Source of the DNA: an uncultured Pelagibacteraceae bacterium
GTDB lineage: Bacteria; Pseudomonadota; Alphaproteobacteria; Pelagibacterales; AG-422-B15
Direction: 5' to 3'
Assembly (NCBI GenBank): GCA_902564295.1
Contig: CACFAO010000003.1
Location: 1 to 64,000 of the forward strand
DNA: 64,000 nucleotides
The notes beneath the pieces were generated by a model that made no database searches, was not told where the DNA came from, and saw nothing but the letters and a program-made list of their open reading frames with translations. Position 1 is the stretch's first letter, and each line of letters starts with the position of its first letter. Made by a program: the position numbers and the translations under genes. Below, piece by piece: positions 20,054 to 30,445 of the stretch.

Positions 20054-21385
20054 TTAACTTTGTCTTTGTTTTAATTCAGAAAATATTCTTTCATAAAAGT
20101 TACTATCGTACCTATTAAAGTACGTAACTATTATTGCTATAGTTCCGGCAACAGCTGGAAAAATATATCCCATAATAAATAGACCATTCAATGTTTCTGG
20201 GCTTTGATCTATTGCATTTGCCACATAATCTGTGCTTTCAAGAATTACACCAGCAAGCCATGCACTGAAACCAACACTTAATTTAAAAACGAATACGTGA
20301 GCTGCGTTTAGGACTCCTTCAGCACGAAATCCAGATTTCCATTCCCCGTACTCGATTGTATCAGCTATCATTGACCAGGCCATGACACCTGCCATACCGA
20401 AACCAATGAAGCCAAAGGTTGCAATAAAAGCTAATAACCAAAAGTTTTCATACCCAGTAATATAAAAGATTATTAAATCTGTGATTACGTAGAGAAATGT
20501 CCCAATCATGAATAATGTCTTTTTCTCAAACCTATGTTTTACTAAGTTAACTAAATATGCGCCAAACATAATTTGCAGAATCACACCAAGCAAAATTGGA
20601 CTAAAGTAAGCCTCTAATTGCAGATTATATTTAACAAAGTAGACAACTGTTAGTTGCTTTATATTATTTGCAACCCAAGTTGTTAAAAGTGCCAGTATCA
20701 CGAAATGTAATGGATAATTATTAAATACCATTTTGGTAACTTTCTTAATACCAATGGTTTCTTCGTATGGTTTAGAATAAACTTCTTTAGTATTAAAAAA
20801 ACACAGAAAGGCAAAAATAGCCCCAAGCACTGCCAAACAACCTACTACAATTGGAAATCCAAACTGTGGTGAGCTAAAAAGTCCAACCAGGGGCAATGTA
20901 AGAACTGCAACTGCAATTGATCCAGAGCTAGCACCTAAAAATCTGAAAGATGCGAGTGACGTTCTTTCATCTCTATCTTGTGTCATTGCTGGTATGAGCG
21001 AACCAACTGGAATAGCAATGATGGTATATAAAGTAGTGAATGTAATATATGTAAAAAGGGCCCAGTAAAATTTACCCGTTTGTGATAAATCGGGTGATGT
21101 AAAACAAAGAATAATCATTATTAGTGCAGGAACTGATCCAAACAAAATATAAGGTCTAAACTTCCCCCATCTGGTTGATGTATTGTCTGCAATATACCCC
21201 ATGATTGGATCGGTAAATGCGTCCCAGATTTTTGCTATAAAGAAAACTAAACCAGCATCTGCAGGTGATAATCCAAAAATATCTGTATAAAAAAATAGTA
21301 AGTAGAAGACAGTCAGTTGCCACATTATATTAATGGCAAAATCACCACCACCGTAAAACAATTTTGATCTAAAACTTATTTTCAT
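20054..21385 (-). CDS. MFS (GPH) sugar transporter
   Basis: GGGDFAINIMWQ, WDAFTDPIMGYIADNTSTRWGKFRPYIL, FGFIGFGMAGVMAWSMIADTIEYGEW. Confidence 0.92.
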   Translation of the reverse strand: MKISFRSKLFYGGGDFAINIMWQLTVFYLLFFYTDIFGLSPADAGLVFFIAKIWDAFTDPIMGYIADNTSTRWGKFRPYILFGSVPALIMIILCFTSPDLSQTGKFYWALFTYITFTTLYTIIAIPVGSLIPAMTQDRDERTSLASFRFLGASSGSIAVAVLTLPLVGLFSSPQFGFPIVVGCLAVLGAIFAFLCFFNTKEVYSKPYEETIGIKKVTKMVFNNYPLHFVILALLTTWVANNIKQLTVVYFVKYNLQLEAYFSPILLGVILQIMFGAYLVNLVKHRFEKKTLFMIGTFLYVITDLIIFYITGYENFWLLAFIATFGFIGFGMAGVMAWSMIADTIEYGEWKSGFRAEGVLNAAHVFVFKLSVGFSAWLAGVILESTDYVANAIDQSPETLNGLFIMGYIFPAVAGTIAIIVTYFNRYDSNFYERIFSELKQRQS

Positions 21386-22524
21386 ATAGTATCATATATT
21401 GTTTCAACTAATTTTAACGCTCTCTGATCACCGAGCATGGAACCAGTTAATAAATTCATAGTGTAAGCGCAGCTAATTCCATTTTCAGGATCACCAAATG
21501 CCATAGAACCACCCCAACCGGTATGACCAAATGCCTTACTGCTTTTGCCAAATAATTTACCACCACCGACACTGTAACCCACATGTGACCACTGCATAGG
21601 CGACTTCATTACATGATCGTCTCCACTTACAGCAGCTGAAGTAAGAGTTTCAAAGGTATTTGATGAAATAAATTTATTTGATAAATGTGATAAGAAAAAA
21701 TCATAAATTTTTGCAAGTGACCCTGAATTAGAGTGACAGTTCATAGCTGGAATTTCCGCAAGTCGCCATTCAGCTGTGTTTGCTGTTTTTGTTCTGTTTG
21801 CAGGATTAAGAAACGCAGTAATAAGATACTCATCTACATTTGTCGGATCACTAAAAGCCTTTCTAAGACTTTCAGAACTAATTAGTTCAGCAATATTGTC
21901 ATGATATGCTGAAGGTGTACCTATAAAACATTTAGTTTCAAGAGGACTATTCAGTAACTCCTCCAAGTTTTTACCAACTGATTTATTAGTTACTCGTTTA
22001 ATTAATTCACCAACTAAAAAACCAATTGTTTTTGGATGATAACATATTTTTTCATCAGCCTTATGATAGGGCTCTTGTTCTGCTAACAGATCAACTACAT
22101 AATCCCATTTATAAAAATCGGTTTCATCTATGGGCTGTTTCCATCCATACATACCTGCTTGATGAGAGAGTAATGTCTTTACTTTTATATTTTCTTTTCC
22201 ACCATTTGCAAACTCAGGCCAGTAGTCAGCAACATTTTTCTCTAAATCTAATTTATTTTCATCAATCAATTTAGCAACAATCATCGCAACAATACCCTTA
22301 CTGGTCGAATGGATGTTCACTATTGTATTTTGGTCCCACTTGTTCTTTTTATCACGATCTCGATAGCCGCCATAAAGGTTCACCAAAACCTCTCCATTTT
22401 GATAAACGGCAAAAGATGCACCCACTTCTTCATCATTCTCCAAGTTTTTCTTAAATAATTCAAATGTGTTTTCGAACTTTTTATTAAACTCACCCAATGC
22501 TGTTATTTCATTATCTTTAGTCAT
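21382..22524 (-). CDS. Serine hydrolase (class C beta-lactamase/esterase family)
   Basis: SxxK-like STSKGI, LLSHQAGMYGW, FGHTGWGGSMAF. Confidence 0.88.
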   Translation of the reverse strand: MTKDNEITALGEFNKKFENTFELFKKNLENDEEVGASFAVYQNGEVLVNLYGGYRDRDKKNKWDQNTIVNIHSTSKGIVAMIVAKLIDENKLDLEKNVADYWPEFANGGKENIKVKTLLSHQAGMYGWKQPIDETDFYKWDYVVDLLAEQEPYHKADEKICYHPKTIGFLVGELIKRVTNKSVGKNLEELLNSPLETKCFIGTPSAYHDNIAELISSESLRKAFSDPTNVDEYLITAFLNPANRTKTANTAEWRLAEIPAMNCHSNSGSLAKIYDFFLSHLSNKFISSNTFETLTSAAVSGDDHVMKSPMQWSHVGYSVGGGKLFGKSSKAFGHTGWGGSMAFGDPENGISCAYTMNLLTGSMLGDQRALKLVETIYDTI

Positions 22525-22570
22525 TTATAGTGTCATAAGGCTATTATTTATATATTCTGCAGTAGATTAT

Positions 22571-23479
22571 ATGACAGAGCAGAATAACAAAACATATTTA
22601 ATAGGTTTTATACTGGCACTATCTGCTGGTTTGATATGGAGTTTTGGAGCACCTACCGTTAGGTATATGGTAGATGCTCAGGTCTATCAATGGCATTATC
22701 TTTTTTATAGAGGTATAGTTGTCGCAACAATCTTGTTGATATATTTGCTCTATAACGAAGGTATATCTTTCTATCATAATTTTAATAGAGTTGGATCATC
22801 TGGTTTATTGGGTGGAGTTGGTCTTGCTGCGGCTTTTATATTTTTTATTTTTGGAATGACTTATACCTCTGCGGCTACCACATTATTTATGATCGGCACA
22901 CAACCATTATTTGCGGGTCTCTTTGCATATATCTTTCTAAAAGAAAAAGTTGGCATCACAACTGCGATTGCATGTTTCGTTTCTTTGTTTGGTATCTTTC
23001 TAATGGCTTATAACGACTGGTATGCAGGAACTTTTTTAGGTTGGGTATTTGGTTTATTCTGTTCCATTGGATTTGCAATATTTGCGACGACTCTCAGATG
23101 GCAGCCAAATACGCCTAAATTTACAACAATCATTATTGCAGGCATTACTTGCTCACTTTTTTCAATAATTATGATTGTTTTATTTTCAGATAGTTACTCA
23201 ATGCCTATACAAAATATTTTTCTGAGTATGCTTCATGGTACCTTAGTGGGAACTGGTCTTATTCTTCTAAGTTTAGGTGCACGTTACCTTCCTGCAGCAG
23301 AATTTATGTTACTTTCTTTAACTGAAGTTGTGGGTGGGGTCATCTGGTGTTGGATACCTCTATTTGGAGTAAACGAAGTTCCTTCAAACATAACTTTAAT
23401 GGGTGGCTTGATAATAATTATTGCAATTAGTTTTTATGCTTTAGGTTCTTCAAAAAAATCTACACCTCCCACACTATAG
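22571..23479 (+). CDS. DMT/EamA family transporter
   Basis: Ten-TM EamA pattern; likely start MTEQNNKTYLIGF at 22571, since the upstream part of the ORF overlaps the divergent hydrolase. Confidence 0.85.
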   Translation: MTEQNNKTYLIGFILALSAGLIWSFGAPTVRYMVDAQVYQWHYLFYRGIVVATILLIYLLYNEGISFYHNFNRVGSSGLLGGVGLAAAFIFFIFGMTYTSAATTLFMIGTQPLFAGLFAYIFLKEKVGITTAIACFVSLFGIFLMAYNDWYAGTFLGWVFGLFCSIGFAIFATTLRWQPNTPKFTTIIIAGITCSLFSIIMIVLFSDSYSMPIQNIFLSMLHGTLVGTGLILLSLGARYLPAAEFMLLSLTEVVGGVIWCWIPLFGVNEVPSNITLMGGLIIIIAISFYALGSSKKSTPPTL

Positions 23480-23485
23480 AAAAGT

Positions 23486-24649
23486 ATGAGTGAAATTGAA
23501 AATGTAACTTGGCATTATCCTACCCCAATATGGTTCGGTTTAGACCGTTCTTTAGAGATTGCAAATGCGTTAGAATCTCTCAGCATGCAAAATCCTCTAC
23601 TCGTTACAGATCCTGATTTTTCAACTAATAAAAACTTTACAAAAATTGTTGAATTATTAAAAAATAATAAAATCAAACACTCAATATTCTCAAATATAAA
23701 AGGCAATCCAACAGGCAAGAACGTAATGGACGGCGTTGAACATTTTTTGTCTAACAATAACGATGGTGTAATAGCGATTGGTGGAGGCAGTTCTCTTGAT
23801 GCTGGTAAAGCAATTGCATTTATGACAAAACAAAAGGAAAACCTATGGTTTTTCGAAGATATTGGGGATAATTGGACAAGGGCAATTACAGATCAACTTC
23901 CAAAAGTAATTGCGATACCAACTACGGCTGGGACAGGTTCTGAAACAGGCCGCGCATCACTTATTTTAGACGAAGGTGACAAGACAAAAAAAATAATATT
24001 TCATCCCTCGTTCTTACCAGACCTTGTAATACTTGATCCAAATTTAACTTTATCTCTTCCACCTCATCTCACAGCTGCAACAGGTATGGATGCTTTAGCT
24101 CATTGTTTAGAGGCATATTGTGCTAGAGGTTTTCATCCTATGGCGGATGGCATTGCACTAGAAGGGATGAAGAACGTGAAAGATAGTCTTATAAGTGCAT
24201 ATAAAAATCCAGATGATATATTTGCAAGATCAAAAATGTTAGTAACATCATCAATGGGATCAACTGCATTTCAAAAAGGACTAGGAGCAATACATTCTCT
24301 CTCTCATCCTATAAATGCAGTTAATGATATTCATCACGGTCTTTCAAATGCAATATTTATGCCATATGTACTTAAGTTTAATGAACCGATTATAAATCAG
24401 AGGATACAACTATTAACAAAATACTTAGAATTAGAAAATTCTACATTTGATGGATTTCTGTCTTGGATATTGAAGCTAAGAGATGAACTCGCTATTCCTC
24501 ATACACTGAAGGAGCTTAATCAAGAATTTGATTTTGAGCGACTTAGTGAAATGGCCCTGAAAGATCCATCCACGGGACCAAACCCACGCGATATAAGTTT
24601 TGATGAAATGAAGCAACTTTACATTAACTCATATGAGGGTATCTTATAA
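23486..24649 (+). CDS. Iron-containing alcohol dehydrogenase
   Basis: GGGSSLDAGKAIA, PTTAGTGSETGRASLI, GMDALAHCLEAYCARGFHPMADG, HGLSNAIFMPYVL. Confidence 0.93.
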   Translation: MSEIENVTWHYPTPIWFGLDRSLEIANALESLSMQNPLLVTDPDFSTNKNFTKIVELLKNNKIKHSIFSNIKGNPTGKNVMDGVEHFLSNNNDGVIAIGGGSSLDAGKAIAFMTKQKENLWFFEDIGDNWTRAITDQLPKVIAIPTTAGTGSETGRASLILDEGDKTKKIIFHPSFLPDLVILDPNLTLSLPPHLTAATGMDALAHCLEAYCARGFHPMADGIALEGMKNVKDSLISAYKNPDDIFARSKMLVTSSMGSTAFQKGLGAIHSLSHPINAVNDIHHGLSNAIFMPYVLKFNEPIINQRIQLLTKYLELENSTFDGFLSWILKLRDELAIPHTLKELNQEFDFERLSEMALKDPSTGPNPRDISFDEMKQLYINSYEGIL

Positions 24650-24651
24650 GT

Positions 24652-25392
24652 ATGATCAAAACAGAAAAACTAGTTTATGGATCTGCTAATTCTAGTGTGC
24701 AATTTGAAGGTTCAATAAGTTATGAAGATAGTTTTGACACACCAAGACCAGGAGTTCTCGTTTGTCATGCTTATGGAGGCCATTCTGATTTTGATATCAA
24801 GAAATCAGAACAACTTGCTGGGCTTGGGTACTTTGCATTTGCTATGGATTTATATGGACAGGGAAGAAGAGGTTCAAATCCCCAAGAGTCAATGGAGTTG
24901 ATGAATGAATTTAATTCTGACCGAGTTTTACTTCAACAAAGAATGATCCATGCTTTTGAAACCCTCAAGAATTTTGATAAAGTTGATGAAAACAAAACTG
25001 GAGCAATTGGATTTTGTTTTGGAGGAAAATGTGCACTTGATTTGGCTAGGGCAGGTGAAGATGTAAAAGGGGTTGTTAGTTTTCATGGATTATATGACGC
25101 ACCATCGGCAAGTTCAGGAAAGCAATTAAAAGGTACAATAAAAATTGATTCATCGATTTTAATTCTACATGGATACGATGATCCCATGGCCACTCCACAA
25201 AATATGATTGATTTAGCTGATGAATTAAATTCAAAAAAAGCAAATTGGCAAATTCATGCCTACGGCAATGTTGGACATGCCTTTACAAACCCTGCAGCTA
25301 ATGATCGAAACTCAGGATTATTCTATGATGCGTATGCCGATCAGCATTCATGGCGAGAAATGTCTAATTTTTTTGAAAAAATTTTTTCTTAA
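24652..25392 (+). CDS. Dienelactone hydrolase family protein
   Basis: GAIGFCFGGKCALDLAR, GNVGHAFTNP. Confidence 0.9.
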   Translation: MIKTEKLVYGSANSSVQFEGSISYEDSFDTPRPGVLVCHAYGGHSDFDIKKSEQLAGLGYFAFAMDLYGQGRRGSNPQESMELMNEFNSDRVLLQQRMIHAFETLKNFDKVDENKTGAIGFCFGGKCALDLARAGEDVKGVVSFHGLYDAPSASSGKQLKGTIKIDSSILILHGYDDPMATPQNMIDLADELNSKKANWQIHAYGNVGHAFTNPAANDRNSGLFYDAYADQHSWREMSNFFEKIFS

Positions 25393-25397
25393 ATTTA

Positions 25398-25754
25398 TTA
25401 TTCAGACTTCCAATTGATATTTTTCATTGAATTAAGATAATTTTTAAATTCTTTTATCAATTCTGAGCTTGGTTTGACTGTTTTTCGTCTTTTATCGTTC
25501 TCTGTTTTCTCTAAATGTATGAAACCTCTGTCACAAGCCTCATTAATCATCATTGATGACTTAGGCCGAGATGTATGGAAGAGTTTTGTCTTTAATTCTT
25601 CAACACATAGCTTTTCTTTATTTTGATGGGCTGACATTACAAGGAGCATCATATGATAATGAGATGGGGTCTTTCTGAAAAAGTGCTTACTTGAGCGGTG
25701 TGACGTTCCCATTTGTTCTTCCCAAAATCTTAGGAGTGAATTTGTTGCGCTCAT
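25398..25754 (-). CDS. Small MarR-like winged-helix protein
   Basis: LKTKLFHTSRPKSSMMINEACDRGFIHLEKTENDKRRKTVKPS resembles the wing of MarR-type regulators. Confidence 0.6.
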   Translation of the reverse strand: MSATNSLLRFWEEQMGTSHRSSKHFFRKTPSHYHMMLLVMSAHQNKEKLCVEELKTKLFHTSRPKSSMMINEACDRGFIHLEKTENDKRRKTVKPSSELIKEFKNYLNSMKNINWKSE

Positions 25755-25815
25755 AAAGAAAAAATATTACAGCAAATAGAGCGATCGTCTAATTAAATTT
25801 TATAAAAATTACTAT

Positions 25816-27489
25816 TTAATTATCCCAATAAGTGAACTCATCGCCATCTTGAAATGCATACCCATTGTGCTTATCAATTAATATAGGAGCAGACATTGTG
25901 TTATCATATAGTGGAGGAGGTTGAACCTTTTTATGATCATTTAATAGTCTTTTCAGCTCTTCAACTTTCAACGTCATTTCGCTTGCAAGATTAATTCTCT
26001 CATAGGGGTCACTCTCAACATTAAACAACCAGTCTTTACCAGTTCGGTGATCAGTAATGAGCTTCCAACTTTTGTGAAGAACAGTTTGAAGGCGACCTTG
26101 TAGCCAATAAAGTGTTTCATGCGGCATGTCTGAATTGTGATTTTGTAAAAAGGGCAATAAGTTTACTCCGTCAATGATTCTATCATCTGGCAATTCCGCT
26201 CCAGCTGCAGCAGCAAATGTTGGTAAAATATCATTTGCGTGAATAGGAGCGTTAAATTCTATTCCTGGTTCAATGTTATTTGGCCACTTAGCCATAAAAG
26301 GGACATGCAAACCACCTTCGAAATGAGTTAGTTTCCATCCACGATAAGGTTTATTAATATCAGATAAATGAATGTAGTTAGCTCCACCGTTATCGCTGGT
26401 TAATACAATTAATGTATTATCTGTTAGATTATTCTTTTCGAGTGTATCTAATATTCTGCCAACACTCCTATCAAGAGCTTTTAACATTGCAGAATATACT
26501 TTTAATTCTTCACTGGATTCACCCTCGATATGGTGAAAATGATCGTAGTCGTCTCTAAGAGCTTGAAGTGGATTATGAGGCGCAAAGTGAGATAGGTATA
26601 AAAAGAAGGGCCTGTTCTTATTTTTTTCAATAACTTTGATTGCTTCATCTGTGTAGTAGTCAGTAATATATCCACGAGGTTCAAATGGTTCACTCTTATT
26701 ATTTCTTGCTGCGTATTGAGTGCTGGCCCAAACCATCTCGTCAATAATTTCCCCAGTTCTAGCATTTACAACATCTGGATGATTCTCTGGAAGATAAAGT
26801 CCGCCCATTAATTGAAGGCTGTCATCAAATCCCTGATCAGTTGGACCATAACTTGGAGCAGTTCCAAGATGCCACTTTCCAATTATTGCACTGTAATATC
26901 CTTCATTTTTTAGTACCTCTGGAATAGTTATTTCGCTAGATGGCATGCCTGGGTATCCAATATTACCATCATTATCTAAAGCAGTGAGTTCAGCTTCATC
27001 ATCAAAAATTATAGACAACCCCGTATCGTTTAATTCTTCACCCCATTTTGCTATAGTAATGAGTGATTTAAAAGTAGGGGTAAATTCAAATCCAAATCTT
27101 GATGAGTAGCGACCAGTCATAATTGAAGCACGTGAAGGAGAGCAGCTTGCACTTGCCGCATAACCATTATTAAATTTTATACCTTCTAAACCAATACGAT
27201 CTATGTTTGGTGTCATTAAACTGCCATCCCCAGCACCCCCATTATAAAGTGATACATCATTGAATCCTAAATCATCAGCCAGTATTAAAATTATGTTTGG
27301 TTTATTAGCTAAGGTAGGATCTCTTTCTGATGGCCCGTCTGGCCAAATGACCTCACGGTTTTCAGCAACTGGTCTTGTAAACTCAAATATAGTTGGTAGT
27401 GACCAAAGAAATATTTGAAGTTTGTACGTCCATAGGATTAAAGCGAAAATAAGAACAAAAAAAACTGAAAGAGATATTTTTTTTATCAT
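25816..27489 (-). CDS. Membrane-anchored sulfatase (arylsulfatase family)
   Basis: N-terminal TM; PNIILILADDLGFND and ASASCSPSRASIMTGRY (CxPSR sulfatase signature). Confidence 0.93.
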   Translation of the reverse strand: MIKKISLSVFFVLIFALILWTYKLQIFLWSLPTIFEFTRPVAENREVIWPDGPSERDPTLANKPNIILILADDLGFNDVSLYNGGAGDGSLMTPNIDRIGLEGIKFNNGYAASASCSPSRASIMTGRYSSRFGFEFTPTFKSLITIAKWGEELNDTGLSIIFDDEAELTALDNDGNIGYPGMPSSEITIPEVLKNEGYYSAIIGKWHLGTAPSYGPTDQGFDDSLQLMGGLYLPENHPDVVNARTGEIIDEMVWASTQYAARNNKSEPFEPRGYITDYYTDEAIKVIEKNKNRPFFLYLSHFAPHNPLQALRDDYDHFHHIEGESSEELKVYSAMLKALDRSVGRILDTLEKNNLTDNTLIVLTSDNGGANYIHLSDINKPYRGWKLTHFEGGLHVPFMAKWPNNIEPGIEFNAPIHANDILPTFAAAAGAELPDDRIIDGVNLLPFLQNHNSDMPHETLYWLQGRLQTVLHKSWKLITDHRTGKDWLFNVESDPYERINLASEMTLKVEELKRLLNDHKKVQPPPLYDNTMSAPILIDKHNGYAFQDGDEFTYWDN

Positions 27490-28556
27490 TATTCAATATT
27501 TGTAATTGTAACATCCTCTGAATTAACTGGTAAAATAGCGATTGTACCATCATCAGCTAATGTCCAGTTATCAGGTCGAACTTCGCTTACCCCTTTTACG
27601 AAAATTATTTTAGCAATAAAACTATCAGGAGCTGGTATCAGGTGATAAAAAATTAACTCTTTAACATTTGCTTCATTTGCGGCTTGCGCAGCTTCGACAG
27701 GTGATGCGTGATATCCCTGGATATCATAAAAAACTCGTGAAATTTGAGGTTGTATAATCTCGGATATATCCTCAGCTCTACCTATCATATTATAGGACAA
27801 AGCATCATGAAAAAGTAAGTCAGCATTTTTTGATTGTTCAATTAAATTTGTGCTGTAATCCGTATCCCCACTAATTACGATTGATCTTCCCTTATAATCA
27901 AAGCGAAATCCCATTGAGGGATAAACAGGCAGATGTTCAACTTCAAATGCTGTTATCTTCAGACTGCCATCGTCAAAAATAACTGGATTATTTAAATCAA
28001 TTATTTTTGTATCAAAGCCGGCAATATCAGATGGTGCTACTTCCTCTCCATGATGCAGCGTTCTCCATTCATAATCAAGCTCGTAAGCCCTTGTTATCCC
28101 TTCAGTAACTAATTGCGTTCCCTCTGGACCATAGACTGGAAGTTTTCCCTCTCTATTTTGAGTTACCCATGAATAAAGATGAAAATCAGCCAAATCAGAA
28201 ATATGGTCTGAGTGCAGGTGAGTAAACAGTACGGCATCTAAATTACCAAGATCTATCTGCCAGTTCATCAAATTTTGTCTACTTCCATCACCAGTATCTA
28301 CAATAAACATATGGTCAGGTGTTTTTATCATGATACATGGCTCAGCTCTTCCTTTACCAGGCAATGGACCTCGAGATCCGCAGACAAGCCCAATTATATA
28401 ATCACCTTCAAAGGTAACCAATTTATCTTGATTATTTAATTGAGACTCAAAAATTAAGTCGATAAAGAAATTTTGAACTGACGTATTTCTTATTCCAAAG
28501 AACCCAACAACAAATATTAAGATCGCAACTATTAAAAAATAATAGATTTTCCTCAT
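27489..28556 (-). CDS. Membrane-anchored MBL-fold metallohydrolase
   Basis: N-terminal TM; HLHSDHISDL, VISGDTDYS. Confidence 0.9.
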   Translation of the reverse strand: MRKIYYFLIVAILIFVVGFFGIRNTSVQNFFIDLIFESQLNNQDKLVTFEGDYIIGLVCGSRGPLPGKGRAEPCIMIKTPDHMFIVDTGDGSRQNLMNWQIDLGNLDAVLFTHLHSDHISDLADFHLYSWVTQNREGKLPVYGPEGTQLVTEGITRAYELDYEWRTLHHGEEVAPSDIAGFDTKIIDLNNPVIFDDGSLKITAFEVEHLPVYPSMGFRFDYKGRSIVISGDTDYSTNLIEQSKNADLLFHDALSYNMIGRAEDISEIIQPQISRVFYDIQGYHASPVEAAQAANEANVKELIFYHLIPAPDSFIAKIIFVKGVSEVRPDNWTLADDGTIAILPVNSEDVTITNIE

Positions 28557-28558
28557 AG

Positions 28559-28936
28559 TTAATTATCAGAAACCTTTTTGGATGTAATAAGTAATATTAC
28601 AACAAGAACAATTTCAATTATAATAAATTGTGTTGCAAAAGTTGCATCATGTGCTGCCCACGATATAATTCTAAATATTGCTGTGACACTTAAAAGCATT
28701 GCAGGAGCATAAAACCAGATATTTTTTAGAGTATAAGCAGCAAGTATCATCATCAAACCAATGCAAAAGAAATAACTTCCAACATCGCCAATCAGACTGC
28801 TTCGACCTAATCCTTCTGGAATTACTAATATGCCGAAATTTGCTCCAGCATCGTAAGGGGATATTATCCAAACAAGACCAAGTACGATAAATATAAATCC
28901 GTTTATTGTATTTAGAATAATTAAAAATTTATTCAT
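28559..28936 (-). CDS. Small integral membrane protein, unknown function
   Basis: Four predicted TM segments. Confidence 0.7.
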   Translation of the reverse strand: MNKFLIILNTINGFIFIVLGLVWIISPYDAGANFGILVIPEGLGRSSLIGDVGSYFFCIGLMMILAAYTLKNIWFYAPAMLLSVTAIFRIISWAAHDATFATQFIIIEIVLVVILLITSKKVSDN

Positions 28937-29784
28937 GACGACTCCTCTATTATTTCCATAATTCTTTGTGCTGTTTCATGCCCTGAATTTTGATTCTGGC
29001 CAGTTACAAATCTTTTTTCATCATCAACAACTACGTGATAAGCAAACTGGTCAAGAAATTTGGTTTTAGCTTCAAACAATGCGCCTGCTGTTTTTAATTC
29101 TTCTTCTGGATGCATTGGTGTCATTGTAATATTAAGTTCTTTAACTTGTTTGTTAGTTACACCAGTCATTTTTCTTCCAGCAATGAGAATGTTGCCGTTT
29201 TTATCTTTTGAATTAATTAACCCCAAAGGACCATGGCAGATTGCTCCTATGATGCTTCCAGAGTAATATGCTTCAGAAATTCCTGCAGCTAAGGTATCTG
29301 AGAAGCCCAAGTCATATGCAGCTCCCCATCCACCCGCTAGAAATACAATATCATACACAGAGAAATCTATTTCATTGATATTGATTGAATTGTTAAGTTT
29401 TTCAACCGCCTCTGTATCCTTATAAAATCTTTTATCAGATGAAGACCTTACAAAATATGATGTTGTTTGTGGATCCACAGGAATTTCTCCACCTTTTATA
29501 CTTGCAATATCAACACTTATGTTAGCATCTATAAATTCGAAATAGGGAGCAGTTAATTCAGAACTCGCGAGACCAGAGGGTTTACCAGATGTTTCTCCCG
29601 GATAATTTAAAAACCCATGACTTGTTGTAATTATAAGCGCTTTTTTTCCAGCTAAATCAAATGTATTTCCATCATAGTCTGGATGTAAACCCAAGTTTTT
29701 AAGAATATATGGCAAAAGAATAATTACTGTAATGACAATAAGTATGAGAGATAATAAAGTTTTTCTAACTGTTGATTGATGCAT
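28933..29784 (-). CDS. Membrane-anchored DJ-1/PfpI-like (type 1 glutamine amidotransferase-like) protein
   Basis: N-terminal TM; DIVFLAGGWGAAYDL, GSIIGAICHGPLGLIN (nucleophile-elbow C). Confidence 0.85.
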   Translation of the reverse strand: MHQSTVRKTLLSLILIVITVIILLPYILKNLGLHPDYDGNTFDLAGKKALIITTSHGFLNYPGETSGKPSGLASSELTAPYFEFIDANISVDIASIKGGEIPVDPQTTSYFVRSSSDKRFYKDTEAVEKLNNSININEIDFSVYDIVFLAGGWGAAYDLGFSDTLAAGISEAYYSGSIIGAICHGPLGLINSKDKNGNILIAGRKMTGVTNKQVKELNITMTPMHPEEELKTAGALFEAKTKFLDQFAYHVVVDDEKRFVTGQNQNSGHETAQRIMEIIEESS

Positions 29785-29791
29785 AATTATC

Positions 29792-30379
29792 TTATTTAAG
29801 TTTTATTAAAAATAGTAACTTTAATTCTTCAACAAATTTTTCTTCTTTCGTGTTATTAAATTTGGTCATACGAAACCATGCAGCGTATGAAATTAGGGTA
29901 TCGATCAGATTTTGTTTATCTTTATTAATTACTTTAATTTCTGGTATTAAATCTTCAAATCTCTGTCTCAAAATACGATTAAATTTTATAAATCCAGTTC
30001 TTATTGCATTAGAATTATTTAAACTTGTAATGGTTAAATTAAATACGTGCTGGTAAGTGTTATATAAATAAAAACGCTCTTTAATTATATGTTCAATTCT
30101 CTGATCTATGCTGTTTTGTTTTGGATTATTTTTTGTAATATAGCTCTCAAGATCGTTTAGATAACGACGATTTACTTCCTCAATTAATCCTTCCATATCG
30201 TCAATGTGCCTAAAAACAGTTCTTATTCCAACTCCAGATTTTACAGCAATTTCCTGGGCGGTTGGGATTTGACCGTTGTTATTTTTTCTTAATAAAGAAA
30301 TAGTGGCTGCAACAATTTTATTTAATGTTGTTTTACTTCTGTTGATGCGTCCATCGTTAACAATTGGTGTAATTACCAT
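29792..30379 (-). CDS. TetR-family transcriptional regulator
   Basis: IAVKSGVGIRTVFRHIDDMEGLIEEV HTH. Confidence 0.8.
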   Translation of the reverse strand: MVITPIVNDGRINRSKTTLNKIVAATISLLRKNNNGQIPTAQEIAVKSGVGIRTVFRHIDDMEGLIEEVNRRYLNDLESYITKNNPKQNSIDQRIEHIIKERFYLYNTYQHVFNLTITSLNNSNAIRTGFIKFNRILRQRFEDLIPEIKVINKDKQNLIDTLISYAAWFRMTKFNNTKEEKFVEELKLLFLIKLK

Positions 30380-30393
30380 AGATAAAAATTATC

Positions 30394-30416
30394 TATTGAC
30401 AGTGTTTATGTCAATA
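30394..30416. promoter_or_regulatory. Candidate TetR operator palindrome TATTGACA-N7-TGTCAATA
   Basis: 8-bp perfect inverted repeat in the divergent region between the TetR gene (starts 30379, -) and nitronate monooxygenase gene (starts 30446, +). Confidence 0.6.
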
Positions 30417-30445
30417 CTTTAGGCTTTATTAAAAATATAAAATTC

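Noticed and set aside
22466-22570. Overlap of the EamA transporter ORF with the divergent serine hydrolase gene
   Set aside because: Start-site artefact; MTEQNNKTYLIGF at 22571 fits the EamA N-terminus better.
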